From Pelomonas dachongensis (GTDB lineage: Bacteria; Pseudomonadota; Gammaproteobacteria; Burkholderiales; Burkholderiaceae_C): DNA of 64,000 nt. The translations under genes and the position numbers were made by a program. Below the pieces are notes generated by a model that saw only the letters and a program-made list of their open reading frames with translations, was not told where the DNA came from and did no database searches. This document shows, one piece after another, positions 56,167 to 64,000 of the stretch. The stretch spans positions 310,001 through 374,000 of the forward strand of contig NZ_JBIGHY010000002.1 of assembly GCF_043555865.1 (NCBI RefSeq). The letters are read 5' to 3'. The first letter of the stretch is position 1; the number at the start of each line of letters is the position of its first letter.

Positions 56167-56777
56167 GCGGGATAGCGGCGCTGAAGCACGGCCTCGATCT
56201 GCGTCCAGACGTCGTCCGGCGTCACGCTGGCATCGATACGCACGACGCGCTGCGGCGCCTGCTCCGCACGCGCCGCGAAACCAGCACGGACACGGTCGAA
56301 AAAGTCCAGCTGCTGCGCCTCGATGCGGTCCGCCTCGCGAGCACCCGCGCGGCGCGCGGCGGCCAGGTCGGGCGGCAGGTCGAACCAGAAGGTCAGCTCG
56401 GGCTCGGTGCCATCCTGCACCCAGTCCGCCAGGGCGTCCAGCATCGCCAGCGGCAGGCCACGACCACCGCCCTGGTAGGCAAAGCTGGAGTCGGTGAAGC
56501 GGTCGCACAGCACCGTCTTGCCCCCTGCCAACGCCGGAACGATGCGTGTCTGCAGGTGATCACGGCGACCCGCGAACATCAGCAGCAACTCGGTCAGCGA
56601 GTCCATCGGGCGGTTCAACACGAGTGCGCGCAGCTCCTCGGCCAGCGCAGAGCCGCCAGGTTCACGGGTCAGCACAACCTCGTCGCCCCGCTCGCGGAAC
56701 CACGTCGCAATCGCCGCGATCTGCGTGGACTTGCCGGCACCGTCGATGCCTTCGAATGAGATGAACCGCCCAGTCAC
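56163..56777 (-). CDS. tmk: Thymidylate kinase
   Basis: A dTMP kinase of 204 residues, essential for dTTP synthesis. It has the P-loop FEGIDGAGKST (residues 8-18), the DRF motif (CDRFTDSSFAYQGGGRGL) and an LID region with Arg residues (GAREADRIEAQ). Full length. ATGA overlaps join it to mltG upstream and holB downstream, showing tight translational coupling. Confidence 0.95.
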   Translation of the reverse strand: MTGRFISFEGIDGAGKSTQIAAIATWFRERGDEVVLTREPGGSALAEELRALVLNRPMDSLTELLLMFAGRRDHLQTRIVPALAGGKTVLCDRFTDSSFAYQGGGRGLPLAMLDALADWVQDGTEPELTFWFDLPPDLAAARRAGAREADRIEAQQLDFFDRVRAGFAARAEQAPQRVVRIDASVTPDDVWTQIEAVLQRRYPA

Positions 56778-57769
56778 TTGCCGCCGCGTTGGTATTTGTT
56801 GACGGCGCGATTGTGCGCGTCGAGGTCGTCGCTGAATTCGCTGCTGCCATCGCCGCGGGCGACGAAATACAGCGACTTCGTGGCCGCCGGGTTCAACGCC
56901 GCCTTAAGCGACGCCGCGCCCGGCATCGCGATGGGCGTGGGCGGCAGGCCGCCGCGCGTGTAGGTGTTGAACGGCGTGTCGGTCACGAGATCGCGCTTGC
57001 GCAGGTTCCCGTCGAAACTCTCGCCGATGCCGTAGATGACGGTCGGATCGGTCTGCAGCGGCATGCCGATGCGCAGCCGGTTGATGAACACGGCCGATAC
57101 CTTGGCGCGATCACCGGCGGTGCCGGTCTCCTTCTCGACGATGGACGCCAGGACCAGCGCGTCGTCGGCGCTCTTCAGCGGCAGGTTGGACGCCCGCTGC
57201 GCCCACGCGGCGGCCAGGTGTTTCTTCATCGCCGCATGGGCGCGCTTCAGCACGGTCAGGTCGCTGACGCCGCGGCTATAGGCATAGGTGTCAGGGAAGA
57301 AGCGCCCCTCGGGCGCGACGCCCCTTTCGCCCAGGGCAGCCATGATGTCGGCATCGCTCATGTCCGCGGTCTTCGGCTTCAGCGAGGGCGCGGTCGCCAG
57401 CGCAGCGCGCACCTGGCGCCAGTTCCAGCCTTCAATAATGCGCAACTGCTCCAACACCTCGTCACCGCGCACCATCTTGTGCAGCAGCTCGCGCGGCGTC
57501 ACCCCGGCATGCACCTCGTAGCTGCCGGCGCGGATCTGCTTGGCCTGACCAGACCACTTGAACCACTGGTACAGCCAACGCTCATCGGTCTGCACGCCGG
57601 CCGCCACCCACGCGCGCGCCACGACGGCCGGATTCGTGCCGGGTTCGACGGACAGCTCCACCGACGGCGTGGCCAGGCTCAGCGGGCTGCTCAGCCATTG
57701 CCAGGCGGCGCCGGCAGCCAGTGCCACGATCAACAACAACGCGAGCACCGCCCGCAACAACCATTTCAT
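56774..57769 (-). CDS. mltG: Endolytic murein transglycosylase
   Basis: A membrane-anchored enzyme of 331 residues (YceG family) that cuts nascent peptidoglycan and helps terminate glycan strands. It has one N-terminal membrane helix (about 4-25), a LysM-like subdomain, and the catalytic region LASIVEKETG with the active-site Glu. GMPLQTDPTVIYG and NTYTRGGLPPTPI follow and are both family hallmarks. The start at 57769 places the membrane helix at the N-terminus. It is first in the operon and divergent from ygfZ with a 46-bp gap. Confidence 0.95.
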   Translation of the reverse strand: MKWLLRAVLALLLIVALAAGAAWQWLSSPLSLATPSVELSVEPGTNPAVVARAWVAAGVQTDERWLYQWFKWSGQAKQIRAGSYEVHAGVTPRELLHKMVRGDEVLEQLRIIEGWNWRQVRAALATAPSLKPKTADMSDADIMAALGERGVAPEGRFFPDTYAYSRGVSDLTVLKRAHAAMKKHLAAAWAQRASNLPLKSADDALVLASIVEKETGTAGDRAKVSAVFINRLRIGMPLQTDPTVIYGIGESFDGNLRKRDLVTDTPFNTYTRGGLPPTPIAMPGAASLKAALNPAATKSLYFVARGDGSSEFSDDLDAHNRAVNKYQRGGK

Positions 57770-57802
57770 GCCCTTGCCCGGGGTCTGCCCAAAGGGGCTG
57801 AT

Positions 57803-57808
57803 GATAAT
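57803..57808 (+). promoter_or_regulatory. -10-like hexamer close to ygfZ start
   Basis: GATAAT ends 7 nt before the ygfZ ATG, without a Shine-Dalgarno sequence. The overlapping minus-strand TATCAT could serve mltG, about 31 nt from its start. Confidence 0.38.
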
Positions 57809-57815
57809 TGCCGCC

Positions 57816-58709
57816 ATGTCTGCCGAACCCTCCCCACTTCGCTCCCAACTGCGACTCAGCGACTGGGGCGTCATCCGCGCCCACGGCGCCGACGCCGCCA
57901 ACTTCCTGCACGGCCAGCTGACCCAGGACTTCGCCGTGCTGGACCGCGACCATGCGCGGCTGGCCGGCTTCTGCACAGCCAAGGGCCGGCTCTTGGCGAC
58001 CATGGTGGGCTGGAAGCACGCCGATGACGAAGTCCTGCTGGCGCTGCCCGCCGAGACGCTGGCTGCCACGCTGAAGCGGCTGTCCATGTTCGTGATGCGA
58101 GCCAAATGCAAGCTGACCGATGCCAGCGGCGAGTTCGCCGTGTACGGCCTGCTGGGCACACCCGCTGCCGAGGCCTGGACGCTGACACGCGACGGCGACG
58201 CGGTGCAGGTCGCGCTGCCGGGCGCGGGGCGCACGCTGCGCATCCAAACGTCCGGCGCTGCAGCACCGGCAGGCGCCGAGATGTCCGCCGACGATTGGGC
58301 CTGGGCCGAGGCCGAAGCCGGCACTGCCTGGGTGCGGGGCGCCACCGTCGAGGCCTTCGTGCCGCAGATGATCAACTTCGAGGTGCTGGGCGGCGTCAAC
58401 TTCAAGAAGGGCTGCTATCCGGGCCAGGAGATCGTCGCGCGCAGCCAGTACCGGGGCACGCTGAAGCGCCGGCTGCAGGTGTTCGAGACCGATTCGGCGG
58501 CTGCCGTGGGCCAGGAAATCTTCAACAGCGCCGACCCGGAGCAACCGGCCGGCGTTGTGGCCGGCAGCGGCACGCGCGACGGCCGTACGCTGATTGCCGC
58601 CGAAATCAAGCTCGCGGCACTGGAGGGCGGCAGCCTGCATCTGGGCAGCCCCAGCGGCGCCACGCTGCAGCCGCGCGCCCTGCCCTACGAGATCCCGCCA
58701 CAGGAATGA
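57816..58709 (+). CDS. ygfZ: Folate-binding YgfZ/GcvT-like protein
   Basis: A tetrahydrofolate-dependent protein of 297 residues that assists iron-sulfur cluster maintenance and tRNA modification. The defining motif KGCYPGQEIVAR (about residue 200) with its essential Cys is present. The N-terminal GcvT-like region (GADAANFLHGQLTQD) is also present. Start at ATG 57816, where the family begins. Its stop overlaps the next gene (ATGA at 58706-58709). Confidence 0.93.
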   Translation: MSAEPSPLRSQLRLSDWGVIRAHGADAANFLHGQLTQDFAVLDRDHARLAGFCTAKGRLLATMVGWKHADDEVLLALPAETLAATLKRLSMFVMRAKCKLTDASGEFAVYGLLGTPAAEAWTLTRDGDAVQVALPGAGRTLRIQTSGAAAPAGAEMSADDWAWAEAEAGTAWVRGATVEAFVPQMINFEVLGGVNFKKGCYPGQEIVARSQYRGTLKRRLQVFETDSAAAVGQEIFNSADPEQPAGVVAGSGTRDGRTLIAAEIKLAALEGGSLHLGSPSGATLQPRALPYEIPPQE

Positions 58710-58960
58710 GCGTGCAGCTCTACGTCTACTACAAGGTCGCGACCAAACAGGTCGATGAAGCGCTGATTGCCTTCCGCAAGGCGCGCGTCGAGGCGCCCAT
58801 CGAGTTGCTGCAACGCCCCGAGCCCGACGCCGACGGGCGCTGGACGTGGATGGAGATCTATCCCGAGGGCTGGACGCACCGCGAGCCGCAGGTGGCGGCA
58901 GCGATGGCGCAATGGCTGTCGAGCGAGCGCCAAGTCGAGCGCTTCGAAATGCTGGGTTAA
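58706..58960 (+). CDS. DUF4936 family protein
   Basis: A protein of 84 residues that starts MSVQLYVYYKV and contains TWMEIYPEGW, matching the small DUF4936 family found after ygfZ in beta-proteobacteria. It looks like a compact alpha/beta ferredoxin-like fold. It is translationally coupled to ygfZ by a 4-bp overlap. Its stop overlaps the convergent thioesterase-GNAT gene by 4 bp. Function unknown. Confidence 0.85.
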   Translation: MSVQLYVYYKVATKQVDEALIAFRKARVEAPIELLQRPEPDADGRWTWMEIYPEGWTHREPQVAAAMAQWLSSERQVERFEMLG

Positions 58961-59814
58961 ATCTCTCGCACCATCTCGACGTGCGCGATGCCGGCCTCCT
59001 CGAACGGCTCTCCGCGCCGCTGGAAACCGGCCCGCAGGTAGAAGTTTTCCGCCGACAGCTGCGCATGCAGCAGCACCTCGCGGTCGCCCTGCTGCCTGGC
59101 CTTGGCCATCAGCGCCTCCAGCACCTGGCGGCCAATCTGCGTGCCACGCATGGAGCGGCGCACCGCCAGGCGGCCGATCTTGGCGACGCCCGGCACGTGC
59201 TCCAACATGCGGCCGGTGGCCAGCGGCATGCCGAAGCGGTTGCGCGCCAGCGCGTGCAGGCAGCTGGCATCGGCGGCGTCCCACTCCATCTCGGCCGGGA
59301 TGCGCTGCTCTTCGATGAACACCTCGCGGCGGATCGCACTGGCGGCGTCGCCAAGCTCGCGCCAGCCGCCCACGTTCACGTCGACAACGGACTGGCCGGT
59401 CTCGAAACCCAGGACCACATCGCGCAGCGCATCGGGCACGCGCAGCGGCGTCTGCGCCACCGGGTCGGCGAACACGTAGAGCATGTCGCCCTGCACCAGC
59501 AACTGGTCGCCGCGGAACACCGCAGCATCGACCTTCATCGAGCTGTTGCCGAACTCGCGGCAGCGCACGCCGATGTCCAGCCGGTCGTCGTAGCGGGCCG
59601 AGCCCAGGTAATCGAGCACCGCGCGGCGCACGAACAGGTCGCCGCCCAGCTGCTTCATCGCGTCGGCGTACGGCAGCGCCAGTGCGCGCCAGTAGCCGCT
59701 CATCGCGGTGTCCAGGTAGGTCAGGTAGTGGCCGTTGAAGACGATGCCCTGGGCGTCGATCTCGGCCCAGCGCACGCGCAGGGGTTCGATGTGGCGGAAG
59801 TCGGCTCTTTTCAT
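58957..59814 (-). CDS. Fused acyl-CoA thioesterase (hotdog) and GNAT acetyltransferase
   Basis: A two-domain protein of 285 residues. Residues 1-135 form a 4-hydroxybenzoyl-CoA-thioesterase-type hotdog domain with the RWAEIDAQGIVFNGHYLTYLD signature region. The catalytic Asp is in DAQG. Residues about 145-285 form a GNAT domain (IRREVFIEEQRIP, then IGRLAVRRSMRGTQIGRQVL, the acetyl-CoA pyrophosphate loop region), ending in NFYLRAGFQRRGEPF like ElaA-type acetyltransferases. The two are usually separate genes. Its ATG overlaps the upstream esterase stop by 4 bp, so the two are an operon. Confidence 0.9.
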   Translation of the reverse strand: MKRADFRHIEPLRVRWAEIDAQGIVFNGHYLTYLDTAMSGYWRALALPYADAMKQLGGDLFVRRAVLDYLGSARYDDRLDIGVRCREFGNSSMKVDAAVFRGDQLLVQGDMLYVFADPVAQTPLRVPDALRDVVLGFETGQSVVDVNVGGWRELGDAASAIRREVFIEEQRIPAEMEWDAADASCLHALARNRFGMPLATGRMLEHVPGVAKIGRLAVRRSMRGTQIGRQVLEALMAKARQQGDREVLLHAQLSAENFYLRAGFQRRGEPFEEAGIAHVEMVREI

Positions 59815-60740
59815 GGTGCGAGGTGTTCCCTGAGGGCGGCGGCGCAGAAGTCCATCGCGGCGATGGCTTCCGGCAGGCTGCGGCCCATTTTGATGAAGTC
59901 GTGAGTGACGCCGCGTGTCAGCTCCAGCTGCACCGGCACGCCAGCGGCACGCAGCACGTCGGCATAGGCCAGGCCTTCATCCACCAGCGGGTCGGCCTCC
60001 GCCAGCAGCACGGCCGCAGGCGCCAGGCCGTTGTGGTCGTCGGCAAGTAGCGGCGCGAAGCGCCAGTCGGTGCGCTGCGCCGCGTCGATGTAGTGGCCGA
60101 AGAACCACTCGATGCTTTTCGCGTCCAGCAAGAAGCCCTGGGCGAAGCGGCGGTGCGAGTCGCGGCTGACATGCGCGTCGGTGCCCGGCGTGATGAGCAG
60201 CTGCAGCGCCAGCGGCAGGCCCCGGTCCCGGGCGAAGAATGCACAGCCCGCGGCCAGCGTGCCGCCGGCGCTGTCGCCGCCCACCGCCAGGCGTGAGCCG
60301 TCGAGGCCCAGCGGGCCGGCCTGCTCGTGCAGCCAGGCCAGCGCAGCCCAGGCGTCGTCGACGGCGGCCGGGAAGCGGTACTCGGGCGCGAGCCGGTAGT
60401 CCAGCGCCAGCACCGCGCAGCCGCTGCGCGCGCTGAGCTGGCGGCACAGGCTGTCGTGCGTCTCCAGGTCGCCGATGGTGAAGCCGCCGCCGTGCAGGTA
60501 CAGCAGCGCGGGCAGCACGGCGTCACTGGGCGCGTACAGCCGTGCCGGCCGGCCGGCTGCTTCGAGATCCTGCACACGAGCAAGCGGCGCGCGGGGCAGG
60601 TCCAGGATCTCGGCGCCCATGCGATACGCGATGCGCGCCTCGCGCGGCGTCAGGGAGTGAAAGGGCGGGCGGTTGGCGCGGCGGATGCGTTCGAGCAACG
60701 CCGCCATGCGCGGGGTCAGGAGCTGGGTGTGCGCGGTCAT
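59811..60740 (-). CDS. HSL-type alpha/beta hydrolase (esterase/lipase)
   Basis: An esterase of 309 residues of the hormone-sensitive-lipase family. The oxyanion motif is HGGGF, the nucleophile elbow GDSAGG, the acid residue in AEADPLVDEG, and the catalytic His in GVTHDF. No signal peptide, so cytosolic. In-frame starts exist at 60740, 60773 and 60791; the first is chosen because the family begins shortly before the MAALLERI helix, but none has a strong ribosome binding site. The natural ester is unknown. It is coupled to the thioesterase-GNAT gene downstream. Confidence 0.9.
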   Translation of the reverse strand: MTAHTQLLTPRMAALLERIRRANRPPFHSLTPREARIAYRMGAEILDLPRAPLARVQDLEAAGRPARLYAPSDAVLPALLYLHGGGFTIGDLETHDSLCRQLSARSGCAVLALDYRLAPEYRFPAAVDDAWAALAWLHEQAGPLGLDGSRLAVGGDSAGGTLAAGCAFFARDRGLPLALQLLITPGTDAHVSRDSHRRFAQGFLLDAKSIEWFFGHYIDAAQRTDWRFAPLLADDHNGLAPAAVLLAEADPLVDEGLAYADVLRAAGVPVQLELTRGVTHDFIKMGRSLPEAIAAMDFCAAALREHLAP

Positions 60741-60831
60741 CAGGCCCGCATTGTCGGCGTCAGTCGCGTGCATGACGGCGCGCCTGGGCATGCCGCACTA
60801 GGATGGATAAACATCCCGGAGACCCACGGCC

Positions 60832-61971
60832 ATGGCGCAGATCCTCTACCTCACCCGCATCGAGATCGAGTTCGGCGCCAGCCGCCTGCTGCCTGCCGAG
60901 TGCGAGCGCGCCGGCATGCGCCGCCCTCTGGTGGTGACGGACGCGGGCGTGCGCGCAGCCGGCGTGCTCGACAAGGCGCTGGCCGCTTTCGCCGCCCCGC
61001 CCGCCGTGTTCGACCGCACGCCGTCCAACCCGACCGAGGCCGCGGTGCGCCTGGCCGTCGATCAGCTGCGGGCCCAGGGCTGCGACGGCCTGATCGCCAT
61101 CGGCGGTGGGTCCAGCATCGATCTGGCCAAGGGCGTGGCCATCGCCGCCACGCACGAAGGGCCGCTCAAGCGCTGGGCGACCATCGAGGGCGGCGCGGTC
61201 GACATCAGCTCGAAGGTGCTGCCCGTCATCGCCGTGCCGACGACGGCCGGCACCGGCAGCGAGGTGGCGCGCGGCGCCATCCTCATCGTCGACGACGGCC
61301 GCAAGCTGGGCTTTCACAACTGGGAGCTGCTGCCCAAGACGGCCATCTGCGACCCCGACCTGACGCTGGCGCTCCCCGCCCACCTGACCGCCGCAACCGG
61401 CATGGACGCCGTCGCCCACTGCATCGAGACCTTCCTGGCGCCGGCCTTCAACCCGCCGGCGGACGGCATTGCGCTGGAGGGGCTGCGGCGCGGCTGGCAA
61501 AGCATCGAGCGGGCCACGCGCGACGGCCAGGACCGCCAGGCTCGGCTGGACATGATGTGCGCCAGCGTGCACGGCGCACTGGCCTTCCAGAAGGGGCTGG
61601 GCGCGGTGCACTCGTTGAGCCACTCGCTGGGCGGCATCAACCCGCGTCTGCATCACGGCACGCTGAACGCGGTGTTCCTGCCGGCCGTCATCCGCTTCAA
61701 CGCGGAGGCGGACAGCGTGAAGCGCGAGCAGCGCATGGCGCGCCTGGCTCACGCGATGGGCCTGGCCGGAAACGACGCCGATGCGGTGGCCAATGCCATC
61801 GCCGCGATGAACGCGCGCCTCGGCCTGCCCGCGGGCCTGGCCGCGATGGGTGCGGGGCCGGAACTGGACGAGCCCATCGTCGAACACGCGCTGCGGGACC
61901 ATTGCCACAAGACCAACCCGCGAATCGCCAGCGCCGATGACTATCGCGCGCTGCTCGCGGCCTCCCGCTAA
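60832..61971 (+). CDS. Iron-containing alcohol dehydrogenase
   Basis: A group III alcohol dehydrogenase of 379 residues. The NAD-binding region has GGGSSIDLAKG. PTTAGTGSEV follows, then the metal ligands: Asp and His in LPAHLTAATGMDAVAHCIE, His in SLSHSLGG, and His in HHGTLNAVFLP. GGAG lies 12 nt before the ATG. Substrate range in this family is broad (short alcohols, lactaldehyde, others), so no specific substrate is named. It is divergent from the esterase gene. Confidence 0.93.
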   Translation: MAQILYLTRIEIEFGASRLLPAECERAGMRRPLVVTDAGVRAAGVLDKALAAFAAPPAVFDRTPSNPTEAAVRLAVDQLRAQGCDGLIAIGGGSSIDLAKGVAIAATHEGPLKRWATIEGGAVDISSKVLPVIAVPTTAGTGSEVARGAILIVDDGRKLGFHNWELLPKTAICDPDLTLALPAHLTAATGMDAVAHCIETFLAPAFNPPADGIALEGLRRGWQSIERATRDGQDRQARLDMMCASVHGALAFQKGLGAVHSLSHSLGGINPRLHHGTLNAVFLPAVIRFNAEADSVKREQRMARLAHAMGLAGNDADAVANAIAAMNARLGLPAGLAAMGAGPELDEPIVEHALRDHCHKTNPRIASADDYRALLAASR

Positions 61972-62123
61972 GCACGGCCTGCGCACAAGGAACGGCGGCG
62001 GCGCGTTCGCGCCGCAAGCGTGATCGAAGTCCCAGAGTGCCGGCGCCGCGCGGCGTGCGGCGCGCATAGCATCGTCTGTTGGCTCCCGCAGCATGGCGGG
62101 ATGAGAAGAAGACGGAGATTCGC

Positions 62124-63674
62124 ATGATCAAGCTATCCATCGGCAAACGGCTGGCACTGGGATTCGCACTCGTGCTGGCGCTGGCGGCCATTGCCATCGC
62201 GGTGGCGTCATGGCGGCTGACCTCGACCGCTGCTGACATGCGGCAGTTGATGGCCGAGCCGCTCACCAAGGAACGGCTGCTGTCCGACTGGAACCGCAAC
62301 ATCCACGCTGGCGTGCGCCGCACGATGGCCATCGCCAAGAGTGCCGACGCCTCGCTCGCCGACCTGTTCAAGGAAGACGCAGCGCAGTCGAGCCAGGCCT
62401 CCGGCGAGCTGCAAAAGCGCATCCAGAGCCTGATCCGGTCGCCCGAGGAACGCGCGCTGTTCGACGCCGTGGGCAAGGCGCGGCAGGTCTATTTGTCGTC
62501 GCGCGACGAGATCGTCAAGTTGAAGAAGGACGGGCAAGCCGAGGCCGCCGACAAGGCGCTGACCGATGTCTTCGTGCCCGGGTCGAAGGTCTACATGGAG
62601 CGCATGCAGGAGTTCCTGGACCACCAGCGCGAGAGCATCGACGCGACGGCCGCCGAGATCGACGCGGCGAGCGCCCGGGGTCGCCTGCTGCTGATCGCGC
62701 TGGGCGTGGCCATCCTGGCGCTGGGCATCGTCACCGCCTGGCGCATCACGCTGAGCATCACGCAGCCGCTGGCCGCAGCCAATGACCTGGCCGAACGCGT
62801 GGCCGACGGTAATCTGATGCGGTCGGGCTCGGGCATGAAGGCGCGCTCCGACGAGATCGGCCAGCTACAGATGACGTTGCGCCGCATGCGCGACACGCTG
62901 GGCCAGACCATCGGCGGCATCCGTGAGTCGGCCGAGTCCATCAACACGGCCGCGGCCGAGATTGCCAGCGGCAATCAGGACCTCAGCGCGCGCACCGAGA
63001 AGGCGGCCTCCAGCCTGGAAGAGACGGCCAGCGCGATGGAACAGTTGACCGGCACCGTGCAGCAGTCGGCGGCCTCGGCCGGCCAGGCCAACCAGCTCGC
63101 CCAGTCGGCCGCCAGCGTCGCACAGCGCGGCGGCGAGGTGGTGGGTCAGGTGGTGCAAACAATGGACGAGATCAACGCGAGCTCGCGCAAGATCGCCGAC
63201 ATCATTGGCGTCATCGACGGCATCGCGTTCCAGACCAACATCCTGGCGCTGAACGCCGCGGTAGAAGCCGCGCGCGCCGGCGAGCAGGGCCGCGGCTTTG
63301 CGGTCGTCGCCAGCGAGGTGCGCTCGCTGGCCGGGCGATCGGCAGATGCGGCCAAGGAGATCAAGGGCCTGATCGGCAGCAGCGTGGATCGCGTGGAGGC
63401 CGGCGCCAAGCTGGTGGCCGAGGCCGGCAAGACCATGGAAGAACTGGTCGGCGCCGTGCAGCGCGTGAAAGACATCATGGGCGAGATCACGACCGCCACC
63501 GCCGAGCAGTCGGACGGCATCGCCCAGGTCAACATCGCCATTGCTCAGCTCGACCAGGTCACGCAGCAGAACGCGGCCCTGGTGGAGGAATCCACGGCCG
63601 CCGCCGAGAGCCTGCGGGAGCAGGCGGTGACGCTGACCGGCGCGGTGGGCACGTTCCGCGTGTCCGGCGGCTGA
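62124..63674 (+). CDS. Methyl-accepting chemotaxis protein
   Basis: A chemoreceptor of 516 residues. It has membrane helix 1 (about 9-30), a four-helix-bundle periplasmic sensor (about 31-188), membrane helix 2 (about 190-212), a HAMP domain, and a long signalling coiled coil. The hairpin tip that contacts CheA/CheW (AFQTNILALNAAVEAARAG) is intact, with methylation-helix Glu/Gln pairs on both sides. No CheR-tethering pentapeptide is at the C-terminus. GGAG precedes the ATG at 62124. The ligand is unknown. A bidirectional-looking terminator follows. Confidence 0.95.
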   Translation: MIKLSIGKRLALGFALVLALAAIAIAVASWRLTSTAADMRQLMAEPLTKERLLSDWNRNIHAGVRRTMAIAKSADASLADLFKEDAAQSSQASGELQKRIQSLIRSPEERALFDAVGKARQVYLSSRDEIVKLKKDGQAEAADKALTDVFVPGSKVYMERMQEFLDHQRESIDATAAEIDAASARGRLLLIALGVAILALGIVTAWRITLSITQPLAAANDLAERVADGNLMRSGSGMKARSDEIGQLQMTLRRMRDTLGQTIGGIRESAESINTAAAEIASGNQDLSARTEKAASSLEETASAMEQLTGTVQQSAASAGQANQLAQSAASVAQRGGEVVGQVVQTMDEINASSRKIADIIGVIDGIAFQTNILALNAAVEAARAGEQGRGFAVVASEVRSLAGRSADAAKEIKGLIGSSVDRVEAGAKLVAEAGKTMEELVGAVQRVKDIMGEITTATAEQSDGIAQVNIAIAQLDQVTQQNAALVEESTAAAESLREQAVTLTGAVGTFRVSGG

Positions 63675-63701
63675 CCGCCGCGGGAACGCAGAAACAAAAA
63701 A

Positions 63702-63724
63702 CCCGCCGGGAAGGCGGGCTGAAA
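63702..63724. terminator. Rho-independent terminator between mcp and aceA
   Basis: CCCGCC (63702-63707) and GGCGGG (63713-63718) form a short stem with A-runs on the left and AAAA/T on the right, so it can end transcripts from both convergent genes. Confidence 0.75.
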
Positions 63725-63761
63725 AGTCAGGCGTTGACGTCCTGACTCTGATCGAACGGGA

Positions 63762-64000
63762 TCAACCGTGCTTGGCGTCGAAGAACTGTTCGTCTTCCGT
63801 TGAGCCCTTCAGCGCCGCGGTAGAGGCCTGGGCTTCGATGGTGGTGGTGACGGCGTCGAAATAGCCGGTGCCGACTTCGCGCTGGTGCTTCACGGCGGTG
63901 AAGCCCTTCTCGGCAGCGGCGAATTCCTTCTCCTGCAGCTCGACGAAGGCGCTCATCTGGTGGCGTGCATAGCCATGGGCAAGCTCGAACATCGAGTAGT
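63762..64000 (-). CDS. aceA: Isocitrate lyase, C-terminal fragment (5' part outside window)
   Basis: The minus-strand frame runs off the right edge and ends at TGA 63764-63762. The last 79 residues match the isocitrate lyase C-terminus: FELAHGYARHQMSAFV, then EFAAAEKGFTAVKHQREVGTG, YFD and ALKGSTEDEQFF. Isocitrate lyase splits isocitrate to glyoxylate and succinate in the glyoxylate shunt. The catalytic region lies outside the window and cannot be checked. Confidence 0.92.
   Translation of the reverse strand, partial: YSMFELAHGYARHQMSAFVELQEKEFAAAEKGFTAVKHQREVGTGYFDAVTTTIEAQASTAALKGSTEDEQFFDAKHG

Overview
The window is about 64 kb of GC-rich chromosome that reads as a beta-proteobacterium of the order Burkholderiales. 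The Rubrivivax/Leptothrix/Roseateles group is my best guess, inferred from gene order and protein flavour and not tested by any search. Supporting signs are an EarP/EF-P pair with Arg at EF-P position 32, the rpsU-yqeY pair, the mltG-tmk-holB-pilZ-tatD operon, and the uvrC/pgsA and map-glnD neighbourhoods. Most of the window is ordinary housekeeping sequence. No prophage, CRISPR array or intact insertion sequence is visible.

Layout. 1-14.3 kb: the tail of an EVE-domain gene, a TauE/SafE exporter, a PAS plus degenerate-GGDEF protein, a BaiN/HI0933-type flavoprotein, rpsU-yqeY, a small rhodanese-like protein, a two-gene TRAP permease pair with no binding protein beside it, and a leftward tetR / methyltransferase / tolC group. 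Then uppP, map, glnD and tRNA-Ala(CGC) follow on the plus strand. 14.3-15.0 kb holds no recognisable gene.

15.0-42.8 kb is the accessory heart of the window. A leftward histidine kinase and a CheY-AraC response regulator face a 19.5-kb gene for one 6,508-residue secreted protein. A complete type I secretion set follows directly: ABC permease-ATPase, HlyD-type adaptor and TolC-type outer membrane channel. The giant protein carries an N-terminal FecR/retention-like domain, a Calx-beta domain and fourteen VCBS repeats spaced exactly 303 bp apart. It also has long glycine-rich RTX calcium repeats, twelve copies of a recurring beta-rich module and four bacterial Ig-like domains. Fourteen FG-GAP (integrin-alpha-like) blades are arranged as 4+3 and 7. 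The two-component system probably controls this surface or secreted adhesin, but that is inference from divergent placement.

42.9-48.3 kb: a candidate Fur box, a TonB-dependent receptor with an overlapping PepSY membrane protein (iron uptake), a RIO-type kinase, tRNA-Val(TAC), HU and pgsA. 48.4-53.0 kb: a TonB-C-like lipoprotein, uvrC, earP and efp, and a small conserved-looking protein. 53.1-57.8 kb: the leftward mltG-tmk-holB-pilZ-tatD-ankyrin operon, with several 4-bp ATGA overlaps. 57.8-64 kb: ygfZ, a DUF4936-type protein, a fused hotdog-thioesterase/GNAT protein, an HSL-type esterase, an iron-dependent alcohol dehydrogenase, a chemoreceptor, and the C-terminal end of isocitrate lyase at the right edge.

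Regulatory signals read by eye include a TetR-type operator, a Fur box, several intrinsic terminators and a terminator-like hairpin just upstream of the giant gene. At least four genes also share a -10-like hexamer only 6-8 nt before a start codon that lacks a Shine-Dalgarno sequence, which suggests leaderless transcripts.
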